Origin: Acidimicrobiia bacterium
GTDB lineage: Bacteria > Actinomycetota > Acidimicrobiia > IMCC26256 > JAENVU01
Direction: 5' to 3'
Assembly: GCA_025361725.1 (NCBI GenBank)
Contig: JANYJV010000020.1
Location: 1 to 55,915, forward strand
Length of the DNA stretch: 55,915 nt
Numbering within the stretch: the first letter of the stretch is position 1; the number at the start of each line of letters is the position of its first letter. A program made the position numbers and the translations under genes. Below are positions 26,921 to 35,439 of this stretch, piece by piece. The notes beneath the pieces were generated by a model. The model searched no databases and was not told the DNA's origin. It saw only the letters and a program-made list of their open reading frames with translations.

Positions 26921-29628
26921 GCACCGACCCCCGCGTCGTCCTCGACGTGCGTCTCGACGGTGGGCAGACCTGGCTCGTCGCCGAACCCGACGAGCTGATG
27001 CGGCGTCCGCCACCCGAGCTTGCGCCCGTCATCGGTGCGCGTGCTCGACCGATGTTCCGCTCGTTCTGGGTCGCCCCGACCGGGTTCGAGCGCCGTTGGA
27101 CGGTTCCGGTGGAGGAGACCCACGCCTTCCGAGCGATCTTGGAGACCGGGTGGCCGGTGACGCCGGCCTTCGGCGCCCTGCTCGAACTCTTCGTGGAATC
27201 GGCGCGGGTCGTCTTCGCCGGTGAGGTGCTCCCGGGTCCGACGCCGAACATGGCGAGTGGTTGGATCGCGGTACCCGGTCGCGAATCGTCAACGCGCTTG
27301 CGGGCGGCGACCGAGCAAGCGGTGCACCACCACGCCGAGGCCGAGGAGCTGAGCGCCGTCCTGGTGCACTCGCTCGCCGCCGACGCCATCGGTCCGCTCC
27401 CCGACCCGTTGCAGGGTCGGGCGCCGACCCCGACCTTTTCGTATTGGGTCGACCGCGTTCGCGTCCGGCGCGTCGCCGGGGCGCGCCTCGTCCTCCGGTT
27501 GGACGACCATGGCGACGGATTCGTGCTCATTCCCTGCATCCAGGCCCGGCGGGCGACCACGGTGATGGCGGCCATCGACGACGAGGACGAGGACACGTTC
27601 GACGATGCAGCCGCGGCGCTCGACATCGCCGTCGACGACGTGCTCGGGCTCGTTGCGCTGGAGTGGCCCGTGGCCGGGCGAGCCTGGAACCGGCTGCGGG
27701 ACCAACGGCTGGGGCCCGCTGAACTCACCATCGGCGAGGTCGTCGAACTCGTCGAACGCGTGTCGCCCCGACTCGCGGACGCCGGAATACTGGTGATGCT
27801 GCCGGCCGGACTCGGCCGGCGCCGGTCCACGAGCCGGACCCTGAAGGTGCAGGGGACACCGGCGGGGCTCGACATCTCGAGCCTCGTGCTCACGGGCGAA
27901 GTCCAGATCGACGGCGCCGCGCTCAGTGCCGCCGAGCTCGATGCGATCGTGCGGTCCCAGCACGACCTCGTCTCCATCGGCGGGAACTGGACGATGCTTG
28001 CCGACGGCGAACGGGCACGGATTGCGAGCTTTCTTCGCAGCCTGGGTGACGTGGACGCGGCAGAGGTCCTTGAGGTCGCGGCGGAAGTCGCGGACGATGA
28101 GGACACCGTGCTCGAGGTCGAGATCGATCCGACGAGCTGGTTGGCGCGCGCGCTCGGCGGTACCTGGCACCCGACCGCCGCCGAGCACGTGGACCTGCCC
28201 GACGCGATGGAGTTGCCGCTCCGCCACTACCAGCACGACGGCCTCGATTGGTTGGTCTGGCTCGAGCGCAATGAACTCGGTGGGATCCTCGCCGACGACA
28301 TGGGCCTCGGGAAGACCGCCATGTTGCTCGCGCTCATCGCCCACGACCACCTCGGCCCGACGCTCGTGGTGGCGCCCACCTCCGTGGTGGGGAACTGGCT
28401 TCGCGAGGCCGAACGATTCACTCCTTCCTTGCGGGTCGCCGTGCATCACGGTGGCTTACGGCGCGACCCGGTTCGGATCGCCGAAGACGTTGACATCGTG
28501 ATCACCAGTTACGGCCTCCTCCGGCGCGACGCGCGCCTGGCGGACATCGCCTGGCATCGCGTGGCGCTGGACGAAGCGCAGGCGATCAAGAACCCGTTGA
28601 CCGCGACGGCCAAAGCGGCCCGTGCACTCTCGGCGCGTCACCACATCGCCGCTACCGGCACGCCCGTCGAGAACGATCTCGGCGAACTGTGGAGCATCAT
28701 GACGTTCGCCAATCCCGGCCTGCTCGGCAGCCGGTCGGCGTTCATGGAGCGGTACCGACTCACCGGCGATCGCGACGACGACGCCGACCTCGTCGACCAC
28801 CTCCGTGCGCGCATCGCCGCGTTCATGTGTCGACGGACCAAGTCCGAGCCGGGGATCGTCGACGAGCTGCCCGAGCGGATCGTGGTGCGGGACGACTGCA
28901 TGCTGACGTCGGAACAGGTCGCGCTGTACGAAGCGACCGCCGCCGCGATGCTGGGTGAGGTCACCGGAGCCGACGACGCCAAGCGCCGACGCCTGCACAT
29001 TTTCTCCGGGATCGCCAAGCTCAAGCAGATCTGCAACCACCCGGCCAGCATCACTGCGTCCGACACCTCGGACCTGGCGGGCCGATCCGGCAAGCTCGAA
29101 CGACTCATCGAGCTGGCGCGCGAGATCGTCGCCGAAGACGAAGCCGTGGTCGTGTTCAGTCAGTACGCCACGTTCTTGCGCCGCCTCGCACCGCACCTCG
29201 CCGGCGAACTCGGCCTCCCGGTGCCGATCCTGCACGGCGGGGTCTCGCGCCCTCGGCGCGACGCCATCGTGGAACAGTTCAGCGAGGAACGTGGGCCCGG
29301 CGTCCTCGCGGTTTCTCTGCGCGCGGGTGGGACCGGACTGAACCTCGTGCGCGCCAACCACGTCATCCACTTTGACCGGTGGTGGAACCCCGCGGTCGAG
29401 GACCAGGCCTCGGACCGGGTCTGGCGCATCGGCCAGACGCGAGGAGTCGTCGTGCACACCCTCGTCTGCCCGGGCACCATCGAGGAGCGCATCGCGACGG
29501 TCATCGAGAACAAGCGCGCACTTGCCGGTTCCGTGGTGACCTCGACCGAAACTCTGATCACGACGATGAGCAACGACGACCTCGCCGCCTTCGTCTCACT
29601 CGACGTCGCCGGAGCCACCGGCAAATGA
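26917..29628 (+). CDS. SNF2-family DEAD/DEAH-box ATPase (HepA/RapA-like)
   Basis: 903-residue superfamily 2 ATPase that probably remodels DNA-protein complexes. An N-terminal ~270-residue region and a SNF2-associated domain precede the motor. Walker A is ADDMGLGKTAML (Lys at about 466), the DEAQ box is at about 552 (ALDEAQAIKN), and the second RecA lobe has FSQYATFLRRL, SLRAGGTGLNLV and DRVWRIGQTR. The first usable codon in frame is TTG at 26917; start choice is uncertain. A SWIM zinc-finger gene follows, and bacterial SNF2 proteins are often paired with SWIM domains, which supports a joint role in DNA transactions. Confidence 0.92.
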   Translation: MSTDPRVVLDVRLDGGQTWLVAEPDELMRRPPPELAPVIGARARPMFRSFWVAPTGFERRWTVPVEETHAFRAILETGWPVTPAFGALLELFVESARVVFAGEVLPGPTPNMASGWIAVPGRESSTRLRAATEQAVHHHAEAEELSAVLVHSLAADAIGPLPDPLQGRAPTPTFSYWVDRVRVRRVAGARLVLRLDDHGDGFVLIPCIQARRATTVMAAIDDEDEDTFDDAAAALDIAVDDVLGLVALEWPVAGRAWNRLRDQRLGPAELTIGEVVELVERVSPRLADAGILVMLPAGLGRRRSTSRTLKVQGTPAGLDISSLVLTGEVQIDGAALSAAELDAIVRSQHDLVSIGGNWTMLADGERARIASFLRSLGDVDAAEVLEVAAEVADDEDTVLEVEIDPTSWLARALGGTWHPTAAEHVDLPDAMELPLRHYQHDGLDWLVWLERNELGGILADDMGLGKTAMLLALIAHDHLGPTLVVAPTSVVGNWLREAERFTPSLRVAVHHGGLRRDPVRIAEDVDIVITSYGLLRRDARLADIAWHRVALDEAQAIKNPLTATAKAARALSARHHIAATGTPVENDLGELWSIMTFANPGLLGSRSAFMERYRLTGDRDDDADLVDHLRARIAAFMCRRTKSEPGIVDELPERIVVRDDCMLTSEQVALYEATAAAMLGEVTGADDAKRRRLHIFSGIAKLKQICNHPASITASDTSDLAGRSGKLERLIELAREIVAEDEAVVVFSQYATFLRRLAPHLAGELGLPVPILHGGVSRPRRDAIVEQFSEERGPGVLAVSLRAGGTGLNLVRANHVIHFDRWWNPAVEDQASDRVWRIGQTRGVVVHTLVCPGTIEERIATVIENKRALAGSVVTSTETLITTMSNDDLAAFVSLDVAGATGK

Positions 29629-29655
29629 TTCACAAGCGGGGGCAAGAGGACTTGA

Positions 29656-29899
29656 CAGGAGCGCAACGGTGAGGGCACGCGCATGCAGCCGTTCCACCAG
29701 TGGAGCGTGGCCCGTCCGGACGCGAAGCGAGCGGAGTACGACGCGACCTGACGTTCATCGGTCCAGCGAGCGCCGCCATCGTGGCGCCCCGCAGGGCCAA
29801 GAGGACAAGACAGGAGCGCAACGGTGAGGGCACGCGCATGCAGCCGTTCCACCAGTGGAGCGTGGGCCGTCCGGCCCGGCCCGCAGGGCCAAGAGGACA
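29656..29899 (+). repeat. Two copies of the dispersed repeat upstream of the SWIM gene
   Basis: A 64-bp stretch beginning AGGAGCGCAACGGTGAGGG is repeated almost exactly (29656-29719 and 29811-29874). The second copy continues to CCAAGAGGACA at 29899 and as a whole is about 85% identical to the repeat between nuoL and nuoM. The first copy is interrupted after CCCGTCCGG by about 65 bp of other sequence before the GCAGGGCCAAGAGGACA end. The repeat end supplies AAGAGGACA just before the SWIM gene ATG. Confidence 0.85.
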
Positions 29900-29903
29900 A
29901 GAG

Positions 29904-30662
29904 ATGAGTTGGTGGGACGATTGGGGTCCGGCGCTGCCCGTGGAGGGTGGGCTGGTGGCGAGCGGGCTCGTACGCGGTACGCGCATCGTGACCGACGCGC
30001 GCGGGGTTGGTGCCGAGATAATCACGAGAATGGTGGAGCGCAGCAACCAAGGCATCGTGACGCGCGGCCGCGCGTACGCGCGGAGCGGACAGACGATCTC
30101 GATGACCCTCGAGCCCGGCCGGATCCATGCACTCGTACAGGGTTCCTCGGCCCAGCCGTATTCGGTCACCATCGCGTGCACGGTGCCGCCGGCGCATCGC
30201 CAACGGTTGATCGATGCGTTCCGGCACGCGCTCTCGAACCCAGCGGCCGGGATCCCCGCACGCGGTTCACCGGCCCTGCGCGACGAAATCGACGCATGCG
30301 AACTTCTCAGTGGCGTACCGATCACCGCGAAGTGCACCTGCCCGTACGGCGCGGTCTGCAAGCACTGCGTGGCCTTGGCGTACATCGCCGCCGACCGCCT
30401 CGACGGTTCTCCCGTCGCCGTGGCCACGTTCTTCGGCGTGCGTGACGAAGATCTCCGCGACGCGTTGGACGGCCCCATACCCGACGCACCCGTCGAGGTC
30501 GAGCGCTTCGAGAAGAAGCAGCAGGCTCGACTCGCCCGCACGCTGGCCCGACTCGACGCGTCGGGTGCACCAACGCGCGACGAGCTACTGCAACGGGCCG
30601 CACGCATCCTCGCTCCACCTCCGACGGTCCGCTCCCAACTCGATCTCGAAGCGACCGAGTAA
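29904..30662 (+). CDS. SWIM zinc-finger protein
   Basis: 252 residues. The SWIM motif CxCx(n)CxH is present as AKCTCPYGAVCKHCVALAYI at about residues 140-160; this fold binds zinc and mediates DNA or protein contact. The start MSWWDDWGPALPVEGG is preceded by AGAGGACA from the repeat. The same frame is open upstream to 29700 across the repeat, so a longer form with a VGRPARPAGPRGQ segment is possible. Adjacent to the SNF2 ATPase, its likely partner. Confidence 0.88.
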   Translation: MSWWDDWGPALPVEGGLVASGLVRGTRIVTDARGVGAEIITRMVERSNQGIVTRGRAYARSGQTISMTLEPGRIHALVQGSSAQPYSVTIACTVPPAHRQRLIDAFRHALSNPAAGIPARGSPALRDEIDACELLSGVPITAKCTCPYGAVCKHCVALAYIAADRLDGSPVAVATFFGVRDEDLRDALDGPIPDAPVEVERFEKKQQARLARTLARLDASGAPTRDELLQRAARILAPPPTVRSQLDLEATE

Positions 30663-30837
30663 GAGGGCGAGCGGAGAGGTCCCTCGCGCGCAGCCGATTT
30701 CCGCTCGCCCGTGGCCCGAGCGGCCCGTGAACGTAGTGAACATGAGCGGGAGACCGGTTCGGTAGTTCGACGACGCTCGGACCTTTCCGCGCGGGTCCTA
30801 AATCGAGAGCGCAAACCGCGCGTCACCGACCCGACGG

Positions 30838-31992
30838 TCAGGCGCGGTGATGTTGACGTGCTTCGGCGAGAACGCCGAGGAGGTCCATGGTGGTCTTGCG
30901 CGCATCGAACCGCTCGTGGGCACGCACTCGCGCCGCCTGACCCATGCGGACTCGCAGTTCGTCGTCGCCGAGGATGCGTTCAATCGCGTCGGCAATCGCG
31001 ACGTCGTCACCGGGCGGGACGAGGATCCCGGTCTCGCCGTCGAGCACCATCTCGGGAATCCCCCCGACGGGCGTGGAAACCACCGGCAAACCGGCGAACA
31101 TCGCTTCCAAGACCGAGTACGGCGACTTGTCGATCTCACTCGGCAGCGCGAACAACGCGGAGCGCGCCAACATCGCCAGCAGCCGAGGATCCCCCGGCGT
31201 GAAGTCCGAGAACACGCGGATCCCCGGTTCGTCCTCGACGGGTTCGGGCGTCACCAGATTGAGGATGCATTTCCCGCGGAGCCGAGCCCGGTACGCCGTC
31301 ACCAACGCGCGCCCGCCCTTGCGTTCCATGGAGTTCCCGGTGAACGTGATCTCGGGCAGTGCATCCGGGTCCGCCTCGACCACGGGACCCGGATTCGGCG
31401 GGATGATGCCAAACGGGATGACGCGCAGCCGATCCGGACCGATGTCGTATCGATCACGGATCGCCCGCGCGCACCATTCGGATTGCGCGACGACGATGGT
31501 CGCGGCATCGAACACCCGACTCTCGAAGTGTTCAGCGATCCTGGCCATGGCCGGGGTGAACCGGCCGGGGCGGCGGAAGGGGAGCTGCACGGCATTCTGC
31601 GCGGCCGAGCCGTCGGTGGATACGACCGACGGGTAGGCACGCAACGCGTCGGTCGAACGCAACACTGCGTGCTGCGAGTAGGCGTGGATCGCGCCGACGG
31701 GTCCGGCGGCGATCGCGGCGCGGAGCATGTGATCGGCCGTGGTGGACAGCGCGAGCTGGCCGCGGATCGGAGCGAGGTCAGCGTCGAGGTAGGCCAAGCC
31801 CGGGATATGCAGCCCGGCGATGCGTCGCAGCAAGGTACGCGGCGGAACATCGAGCGCCACCAGGTCCACCTCCGGGTGCTCGAGGAGCGCCCGGTAGATG
31901 TGCAGGTGCATCGTGGCGTGGCCACCAAGGTTCTCGTTCAGCAGGATCAGCCGGCCGACGTCCGGCCCGGCCGCGGCTGTGGGTGTGTCCAC
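30838..31992 (-). CDS. Glycosyltransferase family 4 protein
   Basis: 384 residues, GT-B fold retaining glycosyltransferase. The C-terminal domain contains EITFTGNSMERKGGRALVTA, LFALPSEIDKSPYSVLEAMF and STPVGGIPEMVLDGETG, the nucleotide-sugar binding region with its Glu. The start is GTG at 31992, two bases after the stop of the reductase gene, so the two are co-translated. Unlike MshA it lacks a mycothiol-type N-terminus. Acceptor unknown; its partner suggests an isoprenoid lipid or quinone-related compound, which is inference. Confidence 0.85.
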   Translation of the reverse strand: MDTPTAAAGPDVGRLILLNENLGGHATMHLHIYRALLEHPEVDLVALDVPPRTLLRRIAGLHIPGLAYLDADLAPIRGQLALSTTADHMLRAAIAAGPVGAIHAYSQHAVLRSTDALRAYPSVVSTDGSAAQNAVQLPFRRPGRFTPAMARIAEHFESRVFDAATIVVAQSEWCARAIRDRYDIGPDRLRVIPFGIIPPNPGPVVEADPDALPEITFTGNSMERKGGRALVTAYRARLRGKCILNLVTPEPVEDEPGIRVFSDFTPGDPRLLAMLARSALFALPSEIDKSPYSVLEAMFAGLPVVSTPVGGIPEMVLDGETGILVPPGDDVAIADAIERILGDDELRVRMGQAARVRAHERFDARKTTMDLLGVLAEARQHHRA

Positions 31993-31994
31993 CG

Positions 31995-33353
31995 CTAGCC
32001 GCCGATGGGTTGGATCGGCCGCTCGTACAGCCCCGTGGACCTCGGACCGACCGGATCGGGAAACGCACGGACGAGCAACTCGACTGCCGCGTAGACCGCT
32101 TCGGCCGGGCCGAGCTCGTCCGGCCGGAGCAGGTTGGCCATGATCCGCAGCACCCATTCCATGAGGGTCCGCGAGTGCATGCCGACGCGAGTCAGCTCCC
32201 GCATCACCGCGGGGTTCCCGATCACCTTCACGAACAGTCGCGCCACCTTGAAGTACAGGCCGTACACCGCTTCGAGCCGCTCGGGATAGCGAGCCAACGC
32301 CAAGCCGTCCCCGGTGAGGAGCGCTTCGCTCACGGTTTCGGCGACCATCCGACCGGTCTCGTAGGCATACGCGATGCCCTCGCCGTTGAACGGGTTGATC
32401 GATCCCGCGGCATCTCCCGCGACAATCCACGTCGGTCCCACCTTGGGCAGGACCGAACCGCCCGTCGGCAATCGGCCTCCGGTCGGCGGACCGCAGGAGG
32501 TCGCCTCCGAGATTCCCCATCGATCCGGCGCCGTCGCCACGAATGCGTCCATCAGGCGCGAGGTGTTGATCGCCTTGAATCCCGTGAAAGTGTCCAAGAG
32601 TCCGGCGCCGACGTTGACGGTGCCGTCACCGACGGGAAAAATCCAGCCGTATCCCGGCATGTGGTTGCCGTCGCGGTCGCGCAGATCCAGGTGCGACTCG
32701 ATCCAGGGCTCGTCGTGGTACGGACTGGTGAAATAACCGCGGATCGCCATGCCCATCGGGAAGGTCCGATCCCGCTGGGTTCCGAGGGCCCGACCGAACC
32801 TCGAGTTTGCGCCGTCCGCCACCACCACATACCGGGCGCGCACGATCTCGGTGGTGCACCACTCTTTGCGGTGAATTGCCGCGCCGACTACCAAACCGCC
32901 CTCGACCACCGGTTCCATGGCCTCGGACGACTGCCAGAGGGTCGCCCCGGCCTTCACCGCCTGATCCACCACCAGCTCGTCGAGATCACGGCGCCGCACG
33001 ACATACCCATACGGGGGGAAATCTGGATGTTCCGGCCAGGCCAACTCGAGCGTGATGCCATGGGCCATCGATCGGAGACCTTCATACCGGTGGAACTCGG
33101 TGAGCGCGCCGGCCAGACCGATGTCGCTGAGTTGGCGGACGGCCCGGGGAGTGAGGCCGTCACCGCACGTCTTTTCGCGCGGGAACTGTTTCTTCTCGAC
33201 CACGAGGACGGAGTGGCCGCGCTCGGCCAACCAATACGCGGCCGCCGCTCCCGCCGGGCCTGCACCCACGACGAGTACGTCGACACGATCGCGACCGGCG
33301 GCTGACGAGTCGCGACCGTTCGGGTGGGTTGGAGACTCCGTCGGCTCGGCCAC
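31995..33353 (-). CDS. Geranylgeranyl reductase family FAD-dependent oxidoreductase
   Basis: 452 residues. The N-terminal FAD-binding motif is VDVLVVGAGPAGAAAAYWLA, followed by EKKQFPREKTCGDGLTPRAV, a hallmark of the family, and the late motif WIVAGDAAGSINPFNGEGIA. Family members saturate isoprenoid double bonds, including menaquinone side chains (MenJ) and archaeal-type lipids. The start is taken as GTG at 33353. It lies divergently next to the bc-complex operon; menaquinone reduction is therefore a plausible job. A GT4 gene follows directly. Confidence 0.88.
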   Translation of the reverse strand: MAEPTESPTHPNGRDSSAAGRDRVDVLVVGAGPAGAAAAYWLAERGHSVLVVEKKQFPREKTCGDGLTPRAVRQLSDIGLAGALTEFHRYEGLRSMAHGITLELAWPEHPDFPPYGYVVRRRDLDELVVDQAVKAGATLWQSSEAMEPVVEGGLVVGAAIHRKEWCTTEIVRARYVVVADGANSRFGRALGTQRDRTFPMGMAIRGYFTSPYHDEPWIESHLDLRDRDGNHMPGYGWIFPVGDGTVNVGAGLLDTFTGFKAINTSRLMDAFVATAPDRWGISEATSCGPPTGGRLPTGGSVLPKVGPTWIVAGDAAGSINPFNGEGIAYAYETGRMVAETVSEALLTGDGLALARYPERLEAVYGLYFKVARLFVKVIGNPAVMRELTRVGMHSRTLMEWVLRIMANLLRPDELGPAEAVYAAVELLVRAFPDPVGPRSTGLYERPIQPIGG

Positions 33354-33422
33354 GCGAGCATCGTCCCACGTCGACCACAGGTTGGGCACACCGCCCGCGC
33401 GAAACTTGCGCGGTCCACGAAC

Positions 33423-33527
33423 GAGCGGACGGCCCGAAATCAAGAGTCGCAGCGCAGCGGAGACGAACGGGCCGGGAGCGTCCCGGCCGGCCACGCGCCA
33501 TCAACTCCCGAGCGGACGGCCCGAAAT
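33423..33527. repeat. Direct repeat of GAGCGGACGGCCCGAAAT with a CCGGGA-GCG-TCCCGG hairpin
   Basis: The 18-mer occurs at 33423-33440 and 33510-33527, 87 bp apart, in the divergent gap between the reductase and the bc operon. Between the copies is CGCAGCGCAGCGGAGACG, like the start of the dispersed repeat, and the perfect hairpin CCGGGA (33472-33477) / TCCCGG (33481-33486). A related GGCCGGGAGGCGTCCCG occurs near 55,680. Confidence 0.6.
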
Positions 33528-33562
33528 GACGACCAACCACCTCGATGTGTCCGGCCGCGATC

Positions 33563-33599
33563 TAGCGTGGTAGAGAAATGCCCGCAAAAAGGGTGCGGG
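33563..33599 (+). promoter_or_regulatory. Candidate promoter and leader hairpin of the bc-complex operon
   Basis: TAGCGT (33563-33568) is a possible -10 box about 80 nt before the first gene. The leader then contains a perfect 6-bp stem, CCCGCA (33581-33586) and TGCGGG (33594-33599), with a 7-nt loop. GAGGAGGG lies upstream of the first ATG. The hairpin is too weak for a terminator and may only be a leader structure. Confidence 0.35.
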
Positions 33600-33645
33600 T
33601 CGCATTCGGCATCGTCGGGTGCGCCCGAGGAGGGATCAAGCGTTC

Positions 33646-34161
33646 ATGCCCAACGTTCTTCGTAACATCGGCAACTGGACCGGACTTGATTTCCTCGCGC
33701 CCAACGGCCGTCTCATCTGGTTCGGCCTCATCACCTTCGCCATGATCGGTCTGGCCGCCAAGCGCATGCGCGCCCCGAAGCTCGACCGTGAGACCACGTG
33801 GGCAGAAGCGATGGGTGGCGCGGTCTATGTGTTCGCACTCTTCCTGCTCATGTACGCGGTCATACCGCATGAGTTCATCACCGTCTCGGACAAGTACTGG
33901 GGGCTGTCGACCAACCGGTACCTGATCAAGTCCACCACCCAGATTCCTTTCAACCACGCCTGGAACTGGCCGTTCTCCATAGACCTCCAACACGGTCTGC
34001 GTGACCCGCTCGTGGTGCTCATCTACATCGCGTTCTTCGGTGCCAACATCGCCATGTTCGTCATGTGGCAGAAGCGCTCGACGGCCAGTGAGGCTGCCGA
34101 GCGCGAGCCCGTCGCGGTGGGCCGGTCCCGGTTCGGGCGGCCGCTGAAAGCCAAGGCCTGA
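33646..34161 (+). CDS. Three-helix membrane protein of the bc-complex operon, function unknown
   Basis: 171 residues from MPNVLRNIGNWTGLD. Three hydrophobic segments are clear: one near residues 25-40, one near 60-80 (AVYVFALFLLMYAV) and one near 120-145 (LVVLIYIAFFGANIAMFVMW). The loop between the second and third contains many aromatic residues and His (FNHAWNWPFSIDLQHGL). The tail is basic. One base separates it from the ferredoxin gene. I do not recognise the family; position makes it a candidate accessory subunit of the quinol-oxidising complex. Confidence 0.8.
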   Translation: MPNVLRNIGNWTGLDFLAPNGRLIWFGLITFAMIGLAAKRMRAPKLDRETTWAEAMGGAVYVFALFLLMYAVIPHEFITVSDKYWGLSTNRYLIKSTTQIPFNHAWNWPFSIDLQHGLRDPLVVLIYIAFFGANIAMFVMWQKRSTASEAAEREPVAVGRSRFGRPLKAKA

Positions 34162-34162
34162 G

Positions 34163-34576
34163 ATGGCCAAGACCGATGCGAACCCGCCGATGCCGGAATT
34201 CGCCACCGACTACGTCCTCCAGGAAGTGGATCCCGCCTTCCTGACCCAGGCGGTGAAGCCCAAGCAGTTCCTCCACATCGACCAAGCCGAGTGCATTCTC
34301 TGCGAAGGCTGTGTGGACATCTGCCCGTGGAAGTGCATCCACATGGTGTCGGTCGGCGCAATCGACGCGGCCGTCGGCACCGAACGACCCGGTGAGGACC
34401 CGCGCGACCACGTCGCGTTCATCGTCGACGAAGACGTGTGCACGCGCTGCGCTTTGTGTGTAGATCGCTGCCCCACCGGTGTCATCATTCTCGGCAAGCT
34501 CGCGTCCCAAGGTGCGGCGGGCGACCCACACACCCGGACCAATCGCCACGGCTACAGCTACGGCGTTCGGTTCTGA
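34163..34576 (+). CDS. 2[4Fe-4S] ferredoxin in the bc-complex operon
   Basis: 137 residues with two cluster motifs: C44, C47, C50, C54 (CILCEGCVDICP) and C93, C96, C99, C103 (CTRCALCVDRCP). About 38 residues separate the motifs, more than in a compact clostridial ferredoxin, so it resembles the NuoI/polyferredoxin-like type. No membrane segment is present. It sits between a membrane protein and cytochrome b and probably docks on the complex from the cytoplasmic side. A dedicated ferredoxin in a bc operon is unusual. The start ATG follows the previous stop by one base. Confidence 0.9.
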   Translation: MAKTDANPPMPEFATDYVLQEVDPAFLTQAVKPKQFLHIDQAECILCEGCVDICPWKCIHMVSVGAIDAAVGTERPGEDPRDHVAFIVDEDVCTRCALCVDRCPTGVIILGKLASQGAAGDPHTRTNRHGYSYGVRF

Positions 34577-34622
34577 CGCTCAGCACGCACATCACGACAC
34601 ACGACATCGAAGGAGCGCACTC

Positions 34623-35420
34623 GTGGCCAACGGCAACGGGAGCAACGGGAACAGGAACGGCGGGCTGAAGCTCGGCGCGCGTGCCAAAGAAATGGGCGGC
34701 AAGGTCGGCAACAGCCAGGTCGTCACGTCGATCATCCGACCCGGTTCGATCTTCCGGAAGGGCTATACGGACAGCCCGAGGAACCGCTCGTACGTGATCA
34801 TGAACAGCGTGCTGTACCACCTGCACCCGGTGAAAGTGAAGCGGCACGCGGTCAAGGTGAGCTACACGCTCTGCCTCGGCGGACTGTCCTTCTTCCTGTT
34901 CATCCTGCTCACGGTCACCGGCATCTTCCTCATGTTCTTCTACCGGCCGACCGAAGCGGCGGCGTGGTCGAACGTGCAGCAGCTCGAGACCGCCGTGTGG
35001 TTCGGCTCACTGGTCCGCAACATGCATCGATGGGGCGCACACCTCATGGTGCTCACCGTGTTCCTGCACATGAGCCGCGTCTTCTATCACGGCGCGTACA
35101 AGGCGCCGCGGGAGTTCAACTGGGTCATCGGCGTCGTGCTGTTGCTCCTCACGCTGATGCTCTCGTTCACCGGCTACCTCCTCCCGTGGGACCAGCTCGC
35201 ACTCTGGGCGGTCACCGTCGGTACGAACATGATGGGGTACACGCCCGTCTTCGGAAGCCAGATGCGGTACGCGCTGCTGGGTTCCAAGGAGATCTCCGGA
35301 GACACGTTGCTCCGGTGGTACACGCTCCACGTTCTGCTGCTCCCGTTCGTCATCGTGATCTTCATGGCGATTCACTTCTGGCGCGTCCGCAAGGACGGCG
35401 GCATCAGTGGACCGCTCTAA
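34623..35420 (+). CDS. Cytochrome b6-type cytochrome b subunit
   Basis: 265 residues with four main helices: the short b6-like form, not the eight-helix cytochrome b. Heme ligands are H135 and H149 (13 residues between) and H236 and H251 (14 between), the latter spacing being that of b6. C84 in YTLCLGGLSFF aligns with the cysteine that in cytochrome b6 attaches the extra heme c. The C-terminus RKDGGISGPL matches b6. The first ~60 residues are a Gly/Asn-rich and basic extension. The start is GTG with GAAGGAG upstream. Its partner, the subunit IV-like protein, is encoded next. Confidence 0.93.
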   Translation: MANGNGSNGNRNGGLKLGARAKEMGGKVGNSQVVTSIIRPGSIFRKGYTDSPRNRSYVIMNSVLYHLHPVKVKRHAVKVSYTLCLGGLSFFLFILLTVTGIFLMFFYRPTEAAAWSNVQQLETAVWFGSLVRNMHRWGAHLMVLTVFLHMSRVFYHGAYKAPREFNWVIGVVLLLLTLMLSFTGYLLPWDQLALWAVTVGTNMMGYTPVFGSQMRYALLGSKEISGDTLLRWYTLHVLLLPFVIVIFMAIHFWRVRKDGGISGPL

Positions 35421-35439
35421 GCCGGGGAGGAACTGATTC

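Noticed and set aside
29629..29640. TTCACAAGCGGG after the SNF2 stop, identical to 12 bp at the Rex operator
   Set aside because: Only one Rex half-site is present, and it lies at the end of a gene, so it is probably chance.
33578..33760. Alternative plus-strand start ATG at 33578 just after TAGCGT/TAGAGA
   Set aside because: The frame reads through the bc operon's first gene out of phase and gives a non-conserved basic peptide; ATG 33646 has GAGGAGGG and codes the membrane protein.
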